Shown here in pieces: positions 1-11,100 of a stretch of DNA of 64,000 nucleotides. The stretch is from contig NZ_JACHOB010000005.1 of assembly GCF_014199615.1 (NCBI RefSeq), positions 124,001-188,000 of the forward strand, given 5' to 3'. Positions within the stretch are counted from its first letter, which is position 1, and the number at the start of each line of letters is the position of its first letter. The translations under genes and the position numbers were made by a program. The stretch comes from Parvularcula dongshanensis (lineage in GTDB: Bacteria > Pseudomonadota > Alphaproteobacteria > Caulobacterales > Parvularculaceae). The notes below the pieces were generated by a model that was not told the origin of the DNA, did not search any database, and worked only from the letters and a program-made list of their open reading frames with translations.

Positions 1-110
1 CGGGATCGTCATCCGTGGTCGTCATCCGTCCGACTTCCGCTGTGCTGCCACCGAAGGCAAGGCTGATCAGGACGTTGACAAGCGAATCGCTTCTCGCGCT
101 TCATAAGGAC

Positions 111-590
111 ATGAACCAAGCCGCCCTCAAGCCCGTTCCGACTGACGACTTGCCCATCGACGCCAGCGCCGCTGCGACCGGACGTCCGGACACGACGCTC
201 GCGCTCACCCGCGGCGTCGCGCGGCTGATGACGCAGATGGGGCTTGCCGTGATCGCCGAGTTCAAGCTCCCGAACGGACGGCGGGCCGACCTCGCCGGGC
301 TGGGGCCGAAGGGCGAACTCGTCATCGTCGAGGTGAAGTCGTGCCGCGCGGACCTGGCCGTAGACACGAAGTGGCCCGAGTACCGGGACTACTGCGACCG
401 TTTCTACTTCGCCGTGAACGAGGTCTTCCCGCTCGAGATGGTCCCGGAAGACGAGGGCCTCATCGTCGCGGACGCGTTCGGCGGCGCGATCCTGCGCGAA
501 GGCGAACTGAGGAAGCTTTCGGGCGCTCGCCGCAAGGCGGTCACCTTGCGTTTCGCCCGTCAGGCGGCCTTCGGTTGCGGTGGTTTCTGA
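111..590 (+). CDS. mmcB: MmcB family DNA repair protein (putative nuclease)
   Basis: This 159-residue protein matches the alphaproteobacterial MmcB family, which in Caulobacter is an SOS/mitomycin C resistance factor with a PD-(D/E)XK nuclease fold. The core is visible: an acidic residue in AEFKLPNGRRADLAGL, then LVIVEVKSCRADLAVDTKWPEY, which carries the E-x-K pair, then the YCDRFYFAV strand. I chose the ATG at 111 because an AAGGA sits about five bases upstream. The frame stays open to position 15, but those codons look non-coding. A TTGACA lies at 75-80, but no good -10 follows at normal spacing. I did not find a GTTC-N7-GTTC LexA site, so SOS control is not shown here. The family call is fairly secure; the substrate is unknown. 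Confidence 0.85.
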   Translation: MNQAALKPVPTDDLPIDASAAATGRPDTTLALTRGVARLMTQMGLAVIAEFKLPNGRRADLAGLGPKGELVIVEVKSCRADLAVDTKWPEYRDYCDRFYFAVNEVFPLEMVPEDEGLIVADAFGGAILREGELRKLSGARRKAVTLRFARQAAFGCGGF

Positions 591-680
591 CAGGCGAAGG
601 CCGGGTGCGGCGGAATGCCCCCTCTCCCGCTTGTCACGCGTATCGCCTTGGAACGCTTTGGAAAGGGCGTAAGTGAAGCA

Positions 681-858
681 GTGGCGGCGTCCGTGGCGCT
701 CGTCCTGACGGACTGAGCGCGAGGTCTCTACTCTCTCCCCCGAAGGGGACCTTGGCGGACGCCGCCACCACCGGAACCGAAGTTCCTGAGTGGGAATGTG
801 GGCAGGTACACTCCCCCCGAAGCGCGGCGACATGAGGTTGGGCAGGTGCCGCCACGCG
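681..858 (-). ncRNA. candidate structured small RNA (novel)
   Basis: The gap between mmcB and the HAD gene holds no convincing reading frame but is packed with inverted repeats. Read on the minus strand they are, in order: a hairpin at 857-822 (11 pairs with G-U wobbles), a hairpin at 815-792, a C(UUCG)G hairpin at 786-773, and a 13-pair stem joining 768-756 to 693-681. That stem encloses a second UUCG hairpin (749-736) and a hairpin at 720-696. UUCG tetraloops in this sense favour the minus strand as the transcript. The first two loops both present ACCTGCCC. I see no match to the conserved cores of RNase P RNA, SRP RNA or tmRNA. There is no U-tract, so the 3' end is uncertain. Inference only; no family is recognised. 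Confidence 0.5.
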
Positions 859-868
859 CCACAATCCT

Positions 869-885
869 AGCACAAACCGTGCCAA
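869..885 (-). promoter_or_regulatory. candidate sigma-54 (-24/-12) promoter
   Basis: On the minus strand this reads TTGGCACGGTTTGTGCT. It matches the sigma-54 consensus TTGGCACG-N4-TTGCW at all but one defined position, with the essential GG and GC doublets at the correct spacing. Start of transcription would fall near 858, directly at the first hairpin of the RNA candidate. No sigma-54 activator gene is visible nearby. Confidence 0.5.
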
Positions 886-895
886 GTGAGGACGA

Positions 896-1618
896 TTATG
901 TGGCCGCTTCGCGGCGCGATAACAGGTTCGTGAACTCGTCGGTCAGCTGTTCGTGCGTGGCGAAGACACGTTCGGCCCCGGCATCGATTAACGCTTCGGC
1001 GTGGTCCGGCAAGCAGTGCCCGCCTCCCGTGAAGCCCCAGACCGTCGCTTCGGCCGCAACCCCCGCCGCCACGCCATGCGCGCTGTCTTCGATGACGAGG
1101 CAGCGTTCGGCCGCGACGCCGAGCCTCGTCGCGGCGAAGAGGAATATGTCCGGGGCGGGCTTTCCGTGGCTGACATGGTCCGCCGAGTAGACATGCTGAC
1201 CGAAGACGGGCCGCAGGCCGTATCGGTCGATCTTGTCGTCCAGAAACGCCTGTCCGGATGACGAGGCGACCGCGATCCGGACGCCGGGAAGCCCTTGCAC
1301 CATGCGCAGCAGGTCTTCGGTCCCCGTGACCAACGTCATCGTGTGCCGCTTCGCCCGCCGGGTTTCGATCAGCCCGTCGATGAGCTCCTCGAACTCGCGT
1401 TCGTCGGCATCGCGTCCGAGGATCTGCCCATAGGCCTCGCGCAGCCCCGCCGCGAAGCGGTCGTAGCGCATGCCGCTGAAGCGACGGATGAAGTCCTCGG
1501 TCGTCCAGGCGAAGCCGTGGCCGGACAGGTAGGCGGCCGCGTCCTCGAGTCCGACGACCTCGGAATCGACGAGAACGCCGTCGCAGTCGAAAAGGATCGC
1601 ATCGAAGGGAAAGCTCAT
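896..1618 (-). CDS. HAD-superfamily phosphatase/phosphomutase (subfamily IA)
   Basis: A 240-residue haloacid dehalogenase-like hydrolase of the beta-phosphoglucomutase/phosphoglycolate phosphatase type. Motif I is LFDCDGVLVDSE near the N-terminus, with the nucleophile and acid aspartates. A helical cap follows. Motif II is VASSSGQ, motif III is the lysine in HGKPAPDIF, and motif IV is CLVIEDSAHGV. The family removes or transfers phosphate on small sugar phosphates in the cytoplasm; the substrate cannot be read from sequence. It lies downstream of hppA on the same strand, and the two are separated by a strong hairpin that ends two bases before this ATG. No separate ribosome binding site lies between the hairpin and the start. 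Confidence 0.85.
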   Translation of the reverse strand: MSFPFDAILFDCDGVLVDSEVVGLEDAAAYLSGHGFAWTTEDFIRRFSGMRYDRFAAGLREAYGQILGRDADEREFEELIDGLIETRRAKRHTMTLVTGTEDLLRMVQGLPGVRIAVASSSGQAFLDDKIDRYGLRPVFGQHVYSADHVSHGKPAPDIFLFAATRLGVAAERCLVIEDSAHGVAAGVAAEATVWGFTGGGHCLPDHAEALIDAGAERVFATHEQLTDEFTNLLSRREAAT

Positions 1619-1620
1619 AC

Positions 1621-1643
1621 GGCGGGGGTTAGCAGCCCCCGCC
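1621..1643 (-). terminator. strong hairpin between hppA and the HAD gene
   Basis: An 8-base perfect inverted repeat, GGCGGGGG/CCCCCGCC with a 7-base loop, lies between the hppA stop and the HAD start. There is no U-tract, so it could be a weak terminator, an mRNA stabiliser for hppA, or a structure hiding the HAD ribosome binding site. Confidence 0.5.
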
Positions 1644-1660
1644 GCGTAAGGAAGCCTCGA

Positions 1661-3847
<2,187 letters not shown>

Positions 3848-3986
3848 TCTCGCTCCCTACGGCGCTTGTGCGCCTTTTCTTGAATCGAAGAGAGCGTCGC
3901 AGGGGGAAAAGCCGAAAGCAACTGAGCTGCGCTGTGGGACAGCTTGGGGACATGACAAGGTCAGGAAAGCCTGATCAAACGAAGAC

Positions 3987-5588
3987 ATGCGATTCATGCT
4001 GCGCGCCCTGCCCCCCGCCCTTCTCCTCTCTGCGGCCGCGCTGGCCCAGCAGACGCCCGACGCCCCACAGCTGTCGGCGATCGCGTCCGGCGAGGTGCCG
4101 AGCGCCGAGGCGACGCAGTTCTACCTGCGCCGCATCACCGAGCGCGACGGCACCACTCAGGCCGTCCTCGCGCTTAACCCCAACGCGCTTCAGGAGGCGC
4201 GGGCCGCGGACGAGGCGGAGGCGGAGGCGGAGGCGCGCGACGCGCCGCTTCACGGGGTTCCGATCCTGATCAAGGACAACATCGAGACCAAGGAACTGCC
4301 GACGACGGCGGGCTCCTACGCCCTTAAGGCCAACGCCGCCGGCAGGGACGCGCCCGCCGTCGCGAAGCTGCGGGCAGCGGGCGCCATCGTGCTGGGCAAG
4401 ACGAACCTGTCCGAGTGGGCGAACTTCCGGTCGAGCGATTCCGTCTCCGGCTGGTCCGGCATGGGCGGGCAGACGCGCAACCCCCATAGCCTCGACCGCA
4501 CGCCCTGCGGCAGCTCCTCGGGCTCGGGCGCGGCGGTCGCAGCGGGCTACGCCGCAGCCGCGCTCGGGACCGAGACCAATGGTTCGGTCATTTGCCCCGC
4601 GAACGCCAACGGCATCGTGGGCTTCAAGCCGACTGTCGGCCTCGTCAGCCGCAGCCGCGTCGTTCCGATCAGCCCGACGCAAGACACGATCGGTCCGATG
4701 ACCCGCAGCGTCGCGGACGCGGCGTTGCTCCTCGCGGTCATGGCGGGAAGCGATCCGGCCGATGCCGCCACGGCGGAGGCCGACGCGCACCTGCCCCCCG
4801 CGGACCTTCCCGCCGATGCCCTTCAGGGTCTGCGCGTCGGCGTCCTTCGGTTCGCCGAGGGGGACGACCCGCGCGTCTCGGCCCTCTTCGAGGACGCGCT
4901 CGGCGTGCTGCAGGCGCAAGGCGCCGAGCTGGTCGAGATCGCCGAGTGGACGCCGCCCGACACGCTCTGGGAAGACGAGTTCCTAGTACTGCAGGCCGAG
5001 TTCAAGACCGCCCTCGGCGACTACCTCGCGACGACGCCGGAAGCGGTGACCACGCGAACCCTCGCCGACCTCATTGCCTTCAACGCGACGAACGAGGCGC
5101 AGGAGCTTCCCCTCTTCGGTCAGGACATCTTCGAGACGTCCGAAGCGACCGGCGGCATGGAAGACGCCGCCTACAAGGAGGCCGTAGCCCGCATGCTGAC
5201 GGCCGTCAGGCAGAACGGGATCGAGAAGCTCCTCGCCGAGAACGAGGTCGACATCCTCGTGGCGCCGACGGGCGCACCCGCCTTCCTCATCGATCCCATC
5301 GCTGGCGACCAGTACGAAGGCGGCATCGGCGCGGGCTGGATGGCGGCGATGGCGGGCACGCCGCACCTGACGGTGCCGATGGGAACGGTGCAGGGGCTTC
5401 CCGTCGGTGTCTCCTTCTTAGGCGCGAAGTGGGACGACGGCCGCGTGCTTGCCGCGGGCGCGGACTACGAGGCCGCGAGCGGGAAGATGGTGGCGCCGAG
5501 CTTCCGCCGGAGCGCCTTCGAGTCGGACGCGCTGAAAGAGGCCCTTACCCGGGACACGGACCCGGCCGCAGCGCTCAGCTCGGACTGA
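3987..5588 (+). CDS. secreted amidase (amidase signature family)
   Basis: A 533-residue amidase signature enzyme with a Ser-cisSer-Lys triad. The lysine is K96 in ILIKDN, the cis-serine is about S177 in CGSSSGSG, and the nucleophile is S200 in TNGSVICPA. The first 20 residues (MRFMLRALPPALLLSAAALA) form a signal peptide, so the enzyme probably acts in the periplasm or outside. Family members cleave C-N amide bonds of small amides or C-terminally amidated peptides, and the secreted ones resemble peptide amidases; the substrate is unknown. The segment around residues 72-85 is unusually rich in Ala and Glu. It stands alone, diverging from hppA and converging on the flavoprotein gene with a 6-base gap. 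Confidence 0.88.
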   Translation: MRFMLRALPPALLLSAAALAQQTPDAPQLSAIASGEVPSAEATQFYLRRITERDGTTQAVLALNPNALQEARAADEAEAEAEARDAPLHGVPILIKDNIETKELPTTAGSYALKANAAGRDAPAVAKLRAAGAIVLGKTNLSEWANFRSSDSVSGWSGMGGQTRNPHSLDRTPCGSSSGSGAAVAAGYAAAALGTETNGSVICPANANGIVGFKPTVGLVSRSRVVPISPTQDTIGPMTRSVADAALLLAVMAGSDPADAATAEADAHLPPADLPADALQGLRVGVLRFAEGDDPRVSALFEDALGVLQAQGAELVEIAEWTPPDTLWEDEFLVLQAEFKTALGDYLATTPEAVTTRTLADLIAFNATNEAQELPLFGQDIFETSEATGGMEDAAYKEAVARMLTAVRQNGIEKLLAENEVDILVAPTGAPAFLIDPIAGDQYEGGIGAGWMAAMAGTPHLTVPMGTVQGLPVGVSFLGAKWDDGRVLAAGADYEAASGKMVAPSFRRSAFESDALKEALTRDTDPAAALSSD

Positions 5589-5594
5589 GGACGA

Positions 5595-6584
5595 TCACCG
5601 CAACTCGTCGATGAGCGCGGCACCCAGGCGGTGCCCGCTCACCCAAGCCGATTCCACCCGCGGCGCCACGTGCCAGTCCCCGCAGGTCGCGAGCCGAGCA
5701 TCGGCGTCGAGGGCGAAGCTTTCGGGCGCCGTCTCATCCACCTGCGCGTATCGCCAGCGGTGGGCGACCGCGTGGACCGGACGGCTCCGCGCCTCGATCA
5801 GATCGCAAAGCATATCGGTCAGTTTAGGGACGATGTCCTCCGGCGCCTCCTCGAGGTGCGCGCGTGACCAGTCGGTGCTCGCATGGACGACCCAGCGATG
5901 CGCGCCGCCGCGCCCCGGCTTGGACGGCTCGAAGGAGGCGAAGGCGATGTCGTGACCGGACAGAGAGGCGGCATCGAACGGAACCGGCTCCTCTCCCTCG
6001 AAGGCGGCCATCAGCGTCCAGGTCGGCGACGATCGCGCTCGCCTCGCCCCTCCCAGAAGGCTGGTCGGACGACCCGTTCCCGCCAAGAGCGCGGCGGTCT
6101 GCTCGGCCGGCGTCGCGAAGACGAGCCACTCGGCTTCCCAGGCGCTCTGTCCGTGTTCGCTATAGAGCTGCCACCTGTCTTCCCGCCCCCGAGGCGTCGC
6201 GATCCTCAGGCCGAAATGCGCACCGAGCGCTTCGGCCTCGGCCTTGACGAAGGCGTTCATACGCGGCGTACCGACGAAACGGTGGTCGCCGTCATAGGGC
6301 GACTCGTTACCGTTCTTTATCCGGACGAAACGGCCGTCCCAGCGGGAGACGTGCCCGGCGTCCCGCCACGCCGAGACGGCCCGCTCGAACCCCTCGTCGC
6401 GGACGGTAAAGAACTGCGCGCCATGGTCGAACGAGCCGAAGGGCGTGCGCCGGGTCGAACATCGTCCCCCCGGTCCCCTGCCCTTATCGTAAAGGGCCAC
6501 GTCGACACCGGCGTCCGACAGGACGCGGCCGCAGGCAAGACCTGCGACGCCGGCGCCGATGATGGCGACCCTCGACCGAATCAT
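5595..6584 (-). CDS. FAD/NAD(P)-binding oxidoreductase (renalase-like)
   Basis: A 329-residue flavoprotein. The N-terminus, VAIIGAGVAGLACGRVLSDAG, is a textbook GxGxxG dinucleotide-binding Rossmann motif. It is followed by YDKGRGPGGRCSTRR, the segment typical of the COG3380/renalase-like amine oxidoreductase group. The C-terminal part (CGDWHVAPRVESAWVSGHRLGAAL) fits the second FAD-contacting strand and helix of this fold. There is no signal peptide, so it is cytoplasmic. The reaction is unknown; human renalase oxidises isomeric dihydronicotinamides, but that function should not be transferred without tests. It is transcribed divergently from the PleD-like gene across a 235-base region containing inverted repeats. 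Confidence 0.82.
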   Translation of the reverse strand: MIRSRVAIIGAGVAGLACGRVLSDAGVDVALYDKGRGPGGRCSTRRTPFGSFDHGAQFFTVRDEGFERAVSAWRDAGHVSRWDGRFVRIKNGNESPYDGDHRFVGTPRMNAFVKAEAEALGAHFGLRIATPRGREDRWQLYSEHGQSAWEAEWLVFATPAEQTAALLAGTGRPTSLLGGARRARSSPTWTLMAAFEGEEPVPFDAASLSGHDIAFASFEPSKPGRGGAHRWVVHASTDWSRAHLEEAPEDIVPKLTDMLCDLIEARSRPVHAVAHRWRYAQVDETAPESFALDADARLATCGDWHVAPRVESAWVSGHRLGAALIDELR

Positions 6585-6669
6585 TCACCCAACCCTGCAC
6601 AACGTCCGATGCGAGGATGTAAGGGCGCGCCAGCCGAGGTCAAAAAGACCGCGATCGTGACGCATCCGT

Positions 6670-6690
6670 GCCGAACTCGGACAGTTCGGC
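6670..6690. promoter_or_regulatory. inverted repeat in divergent promoter region
   Basis: GCCGAACT and AGTTCGGC form perfect 8-base arms separated by 5 bases. The repeat lies between the divergent starts at 6584 and 6820. Its form suits a dimeric regulator, but no regulator is identified. Confidence 0.4.
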
Positions 6691-6761
6691 AGGCCGCCTC
6701 TTGTTGCGCCGCGGGCGGCCGACAGATAGGCTGTCATGAGGTTTCGCGAAGGAAGATGCGC

Positions 6762-6815
6762 ATGCGAACGCTGACCGGAATGGGCCTGACGACGACCCAC
6801 CGGCGGGTTCGCTGA
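6762..6815 (+). CDS. possible 17-residue upstream ORF
   Basis: A short frame (MRTLTGMGLTTTHRRVR) has AAGGAAG six bases before its ATG and ends five bases before the start of the PleD-like gene. It could be a leader that couples translation of that gene, or chance. An alternative ATG lies two codons upstream at 6756. There is no homology argument. Confidence 0.25.
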   Translation: MRTLTGMGLTTTHRRVR

Positions 6816-6819
6816 GACG

Positions 6820-8121
6820 ATGCCGCGCTTCGAACCGCCCTTCCGACGCATCCTCGACGTACGGCTCACCGAGAGCGGCGCAGAGCCCTCCTTGCGGGCC
6901 GCGCTGAACGAAGCGGGCTGCGCCGTGACGCCGTTCGGCATGACCAGTGCCAAGGCGGCGCTGCCCGATGCTTTCGTCGTCGACCTGCGCGGGGCGGAAC
7001 AACCGCTGGCGCTCATCAACAGGGCGCGGCAGTACGCCGGTGCCACCCCGGTCCTCATCGTGACCGGGCCGAACCCGAATCCGGACATCGCAAGCGCGAT
7101 CGCACGGCATGGACTGGTTCAAGTCACCAGCGACGTACGGCCCGTCGTCCGCGCGCTCGGTCGCGCCGTGCGCTCCGCCGATATGGCTCGTGAAGCGGGT
7201 CTGCGGATCGCCGGACTGACCGCGCTCGAACATCCCCTCGGCCAAGATCACGAGCCGTCCGCCGATCGCCGCGTGGCGCTACTCGCCTCTCCGGGACCGC
7301 TGGCGCTCGAGACGCTCTACGTCCTGCGTCCCGCCTTCGGTTGCGACGGCGTGCTGACGCGGGCGCAAGCGCTCCGCGCGCTCGAGGCGGGCGACGCGGG
7401 CGCGCTCGTCATCGTCGCAGGCCAGTTGCGCCGCGACTCGGCCGCCCTCATTCGGCTCGTCAGGCGCCAAAGCGTCCTGCGGGATGTCCCGATCCTGGTG
7501 GTCGAACGGCGCAGGACCGCGCGGCACGTCGCCTACTGGATGCGCAACGGTGCCGATGCCTGCCTCCTGCCCGAGGAAGGCGATCTCCTGGAGGCGTTGA
7601 TCGAAGGCGGCCTGCGGAGGCGCGCGATGAACCGTCGCCTGACGGGGCTCCTGGCGCGTACCGTCCTTTCCGATACCGGCGCCGAGTCGCGGATCGTCGG
7701 CTCCTGCCTCTTCGACGCCTGCCTGACCGAGCGCTGCCGCCGCGGCGCCGCCCCCTTTTCGATCGGCGCGATCCGCCTGACGCCGCCGCCGAACGTACCG
7801 GTCGAGATCGCCGAGCCGGCCCTCTCGGAGGCCGCGAGCTACCTCTCCTTCGGCGTCGGTCCCGAAGACCTCATGGCCCGCCCGGCACCGGACCTCTTCC
7901 TCTTCCAAGTCAGCGGCGCCGAGGCGCTCGGCGCCGAGCGCGCCATGCGCGAGCTCGCGACGCTGATCGGCGACCTCAAGTTCGGCGACGAGGACGCGTT
8001 CACCACCTTCGACACGAGGGCAACCGCCGTCGCCTGGCGCGCGACCGATCAGCCGGAGACCCTTATCGCCCGCGCGCTGCGGACGCTCGATGCGGCGGCG
8101 CGGGTCCGTCAGCCCGCCTAG
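6820..8121 (+). CDS. degenerate PleD-like protein (REC-REC-GGDEF remnant)
   Basis: A 433-residue protein whose architecture resembles PleD, but whose catalytic motifs are eroded. Residues about 10-110 look like a receiver, with a possible phospho-acceptor in FVVDLRG. Residues about 147-260 look like a second receiver, but the acceptor strand reads LVIVAGQL with no aspartate, and the C-terminal lysine is absent (CLLPEE). Residues about 275-430 follow the secondary-structure rhythm of a diguanylate cyclase. At the GGDEF position the sequence is RPAPDLFLF, and no RxxD inhibitory site is visible. It is therefore unlikely to make c-di-GMP, and may be a scaffold or a ligand-binding pseudoenzyme. 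It is a single gene; its TAG overlaps the mfd stop on the other strand. Confidence 0.6.
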   Translation: MPRFEPPFRRILDVRLTESGAEPSLRAALNEAGCAVTPFGMTSAKAALPDAFVVDLRGAEQPLALINRARQYAGATPVLIVTGPNPNPDIASAIARHGLVQVTSDVRPVVRALGRAVRSADMAREAGLRIAGLTALEHPLGQDHEPSADRRVALLASPGPLALETLYVLRPAFGCDGVLTRAQALRALEAGDAGALVIVAGQLRRDSAALIRLVRRQSVLRDVPILVVERRRTARHVAYWMRNGADACLLPEEGDLLEALIEGGLRRRAMNRRLTGLLARTVLSDTGAESRIVGSCLFDACLTERCRRGAAPFSIGAIRLTPPPNVPVEIAEPALSEAASYLSFGVGPEDLMARPAPDLFLFQVSGAEALGAERAMRELATLIGDLKFGDEDAFTTFDTRATAVAWRATDQPETLIARALRTLDAAARVRQPA

Positions 8122-11100
8122 GCACCGGCCTCCGCCACCTCGACCAGGATGTTCAGTACGCGTCGGCAGCCCTTCAGGCGCGCCTTCTCGTCCGGCCACT
8201 CCTGCTTGAAGACGAGCTTCTGATCGGGCCGCAGCTTCATGTCGTAGGGCGTGGTCGAGAGGTACTGAACGAGCCCCCCCGGATTGGGGAAGGTGTCGCG
8301 GAAGGTGACGACCGCGCCCTTCGCGCCCGCGTCGATCTTGGCCACGCAGGCCTTCCGGCAGAGCGCCTTGATGCCGACGATCTGCAACAGCTGTTCGGCT
8401 TCCTTCGGCAGCGGGCCGAACCGGTCGATGAGCTCCGCGCCGAAGGCCTCGATCTCGTCCTGGGCGGTCAGGTCCGACAAGCGACGATAGAGCGACATGC
8501 GTACGTCGAGGTCGGCGACGAAGGTTTCCGGGATCAGGACCGCCGTGCCGATGTTGATGGAGGGCGACCAGGTCTCCTCGGACGCCTCGCCCCCCTCCTT
8601 CATCTCGGCCACGGCCTCTTCGAGCATGTGCTGGTAGAGCTCGACGCCGACCTCCTTGACCGTGCCCGACTGCTCCTCGCCGAGAAGGTTGCCCGCCCCG
8701 CGGATGTCGAGGTCGTGGCTGGCGAGCGTGAAGCCGGCGCCCAGCGTGTCGAGCGACTGGAGGACCTTGAGGCGCCGCTGCGCGCCGTCGGTCATCTTCT
8801 TGCGCGGGCTCGTCGTCAGGTACGCGTAGGCGCGCTGCTTCGCCCGGCCGACGCGGCCCCTGATCTGATAGAGCTGGGCCAGGCCGAACATGTCCGCACG
8901 GTGAACGATCAGCGTGTTCGCCGTCGGCACGTCTATCCCGCTCTCGATGATGGTGGTCGCGAGCAGGACGTCGAACTTGCCGTCGTAGAAGGCGTTCATG
9001 ATGTCCTCTAGCTCGCCCGCGGCCATCTGTCCGTGCGCGACGCGGAACTTCACCTCCGGCACCTGCGCGGTCAGGAACTCGGCCACCCCGTCGAGGTCCG
9101 AGACGCGCGGGCAGACGTAGAAGCTCTGCCCGCCGCGATAGTGCTCGCGCAGCAGCGTCTCGCGCGCGACCACGGGGTCGAACGGCCCGATGGTCGTCCG
9201 CACGGCGAGGCGGTCGACGGGCGGCGTCGCGATCAGCGAGAGGTCGCGGATACCCGTCATCGACAGCTGCAGCGTCCGCGGGATCGGCGTCGCCGTCAGC
9301 GTCAGGACGTGCGTGTCGCCGCGATACTCCTTCAAACGCTCCTTGTGCTTCACGCCGAAGTGCTGCTCCTCGTCGATGATGAGAAGGCCGAGGTCGCGGA
9401 AGGAGACGGTCTTGGCGAGCAGCGCGTGCGTGCCGATGACGACGTCGACCGTACCCTCCTTCAAACCCTTGCGCGTCTCGGACGCCTCCTTGGACGAGAC
9501 GAACCGCGACAGCTGGCGGACGTTGAGCGGGAAGCCGCCGAAGCGCTCGGCGAAGTTGCGGTAGTGCTGACGGACGAGCAGCGTCGTCGGCGCGACCAGC
9601 GCGACCTGCCGCCCGTTCATCGCCGCGACGAACGCGGCGCGCAGCGCGACCTCGGTCTTGCCGAAGCCGACGTCGCCGCAGATGAGGCGGTCCATCGGGT
9701 GCCCTGCAGAGAGGTCGGAGAGCACGTCGTCGATGGCGTTGAGCTGGTCCTCCGTCTCCGCATACGGAAAGCGGGCGCAGAACTCGTCATAGGCGCCGGA
9801 CGGCGGGGACAGGATCTCCGCCTTCTTCGCGGCGCGCTTCGCGGCGATGCCGATCAGCTGATCGGCCATCATGCGAACGCGTTCACGCATCTTCTCCTTG
9901 CGCACCTGCCAGGACGCCCCGCCGAGCTTGTCGAGCGGGTGGTTCGGATCGTCGGAGCCGAAGCGGGAGAGCAGCTCGATGTTCTCGACCGGCAGGAACA
10001 ACCTGCCGCCGTGATATTCCAGGATCAGGCAGTCATGCGGCGCGCCCTGAACCTCCAGGGTCTTGAGGCCCGCATAGCGCGCGACGCCCTGCTGGATGTG
10101 AACGACGAGGTCGCCGACCGAGAGCGACGACGCTTCGGTCAGAAAGTTCTCCGCCCGCTTCGCCTTCGTCCGACGGACAAGCCTGTCGCCCAAAATGTCC
10201 TGCTCGGCGACGACGCAAAGCTTGTCGGTCTCGAAGCCCCGTTCGAGGCCGAGGACCATGACCGGCACGCGGTTCGGGTCGTCGACCTTCACCCCCGACC
10301 AGGACGGCGCCATCCAGAGGCCTGAGACGTCGTGATCGGCGAGGACGGACCGCATGCGTTCGGCGGACCCTTCGGTCCAGCCCGCGACCACGACCTTCTT
10401 CTCGCGGCGCTTCTCGGCGATGTGCTTTGCGACCGCGTCGAAGACGTTGAGGTTCGCCGCCCGCTCCGCCGCGAAGCTGCGCCCTTGCTTCGCGCCGAAG
10501 TCGAAGGCGCGCTGGTTCTCGGGCGGCGAGAAGGGCGTGAGCGGACGAAGCTTCGCCTCGGTCAGCTTGCCGGCGTACTCCTTCCGCGAAAGGTAGAGCG
10601 CATCGGGCGGCAGCGGGCGGTAGGGCACGACGTCCATCGCCCCCTTCCCTTCCTTCGCCTGCGCGTCCTCGGCCCGCGCGTCGTAGTAGTCCTTGATCTG
10701 CGCGAAGCGTTCCTCCGTCGCCTCGTCCGCGAGGTGATCGGTGAAGACGAGCGCGTCCTCGAGGTAGTCGAAGATCGTCCCGAGCCCTTCGTAGAAGAGC
10801 GGCAGCCAGTGCTCCATCCCCGCCTGGCGCCGCTGCGCCGTCACCGCCTCGTAGACCGGGTCGTCGCCCGGCGCGCCGAAGCGGGCGAGGTAGTTCGTGC
10901 GGAACCGGCTCGCCGTCTCGTCCGTCAGCAGCACCTCGGAGGCGGCGGCGAGGTCGATCGACGGCTTCTGCGCCGTCGTCATCTGCGTGACGGGATCGAA
11001 GCTGCGGATCGATTCGAGCGTGTCGCCGAAGAAGTCGAGCCGCAGCGGCTCGGGCGAGCCCGGCGGGAAGAGGTCGATCAGCCCGCCCCTGACGGCGAAG

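Noticed and set aside
75-110. SOS (LexA) box upstream of mmcB
   Set aside because: I looked for GTTC-N7-GTTC on both strands before the start and found none; only a TTGACA without a matching -10.
681-858. RNase P RNA, SRP RNA or permuted tmRNA
   Set aside because: The conserved P4 core of RNase P, the SRP domain IV core, and the tmRNA tag and T-loop are not present on either strand.
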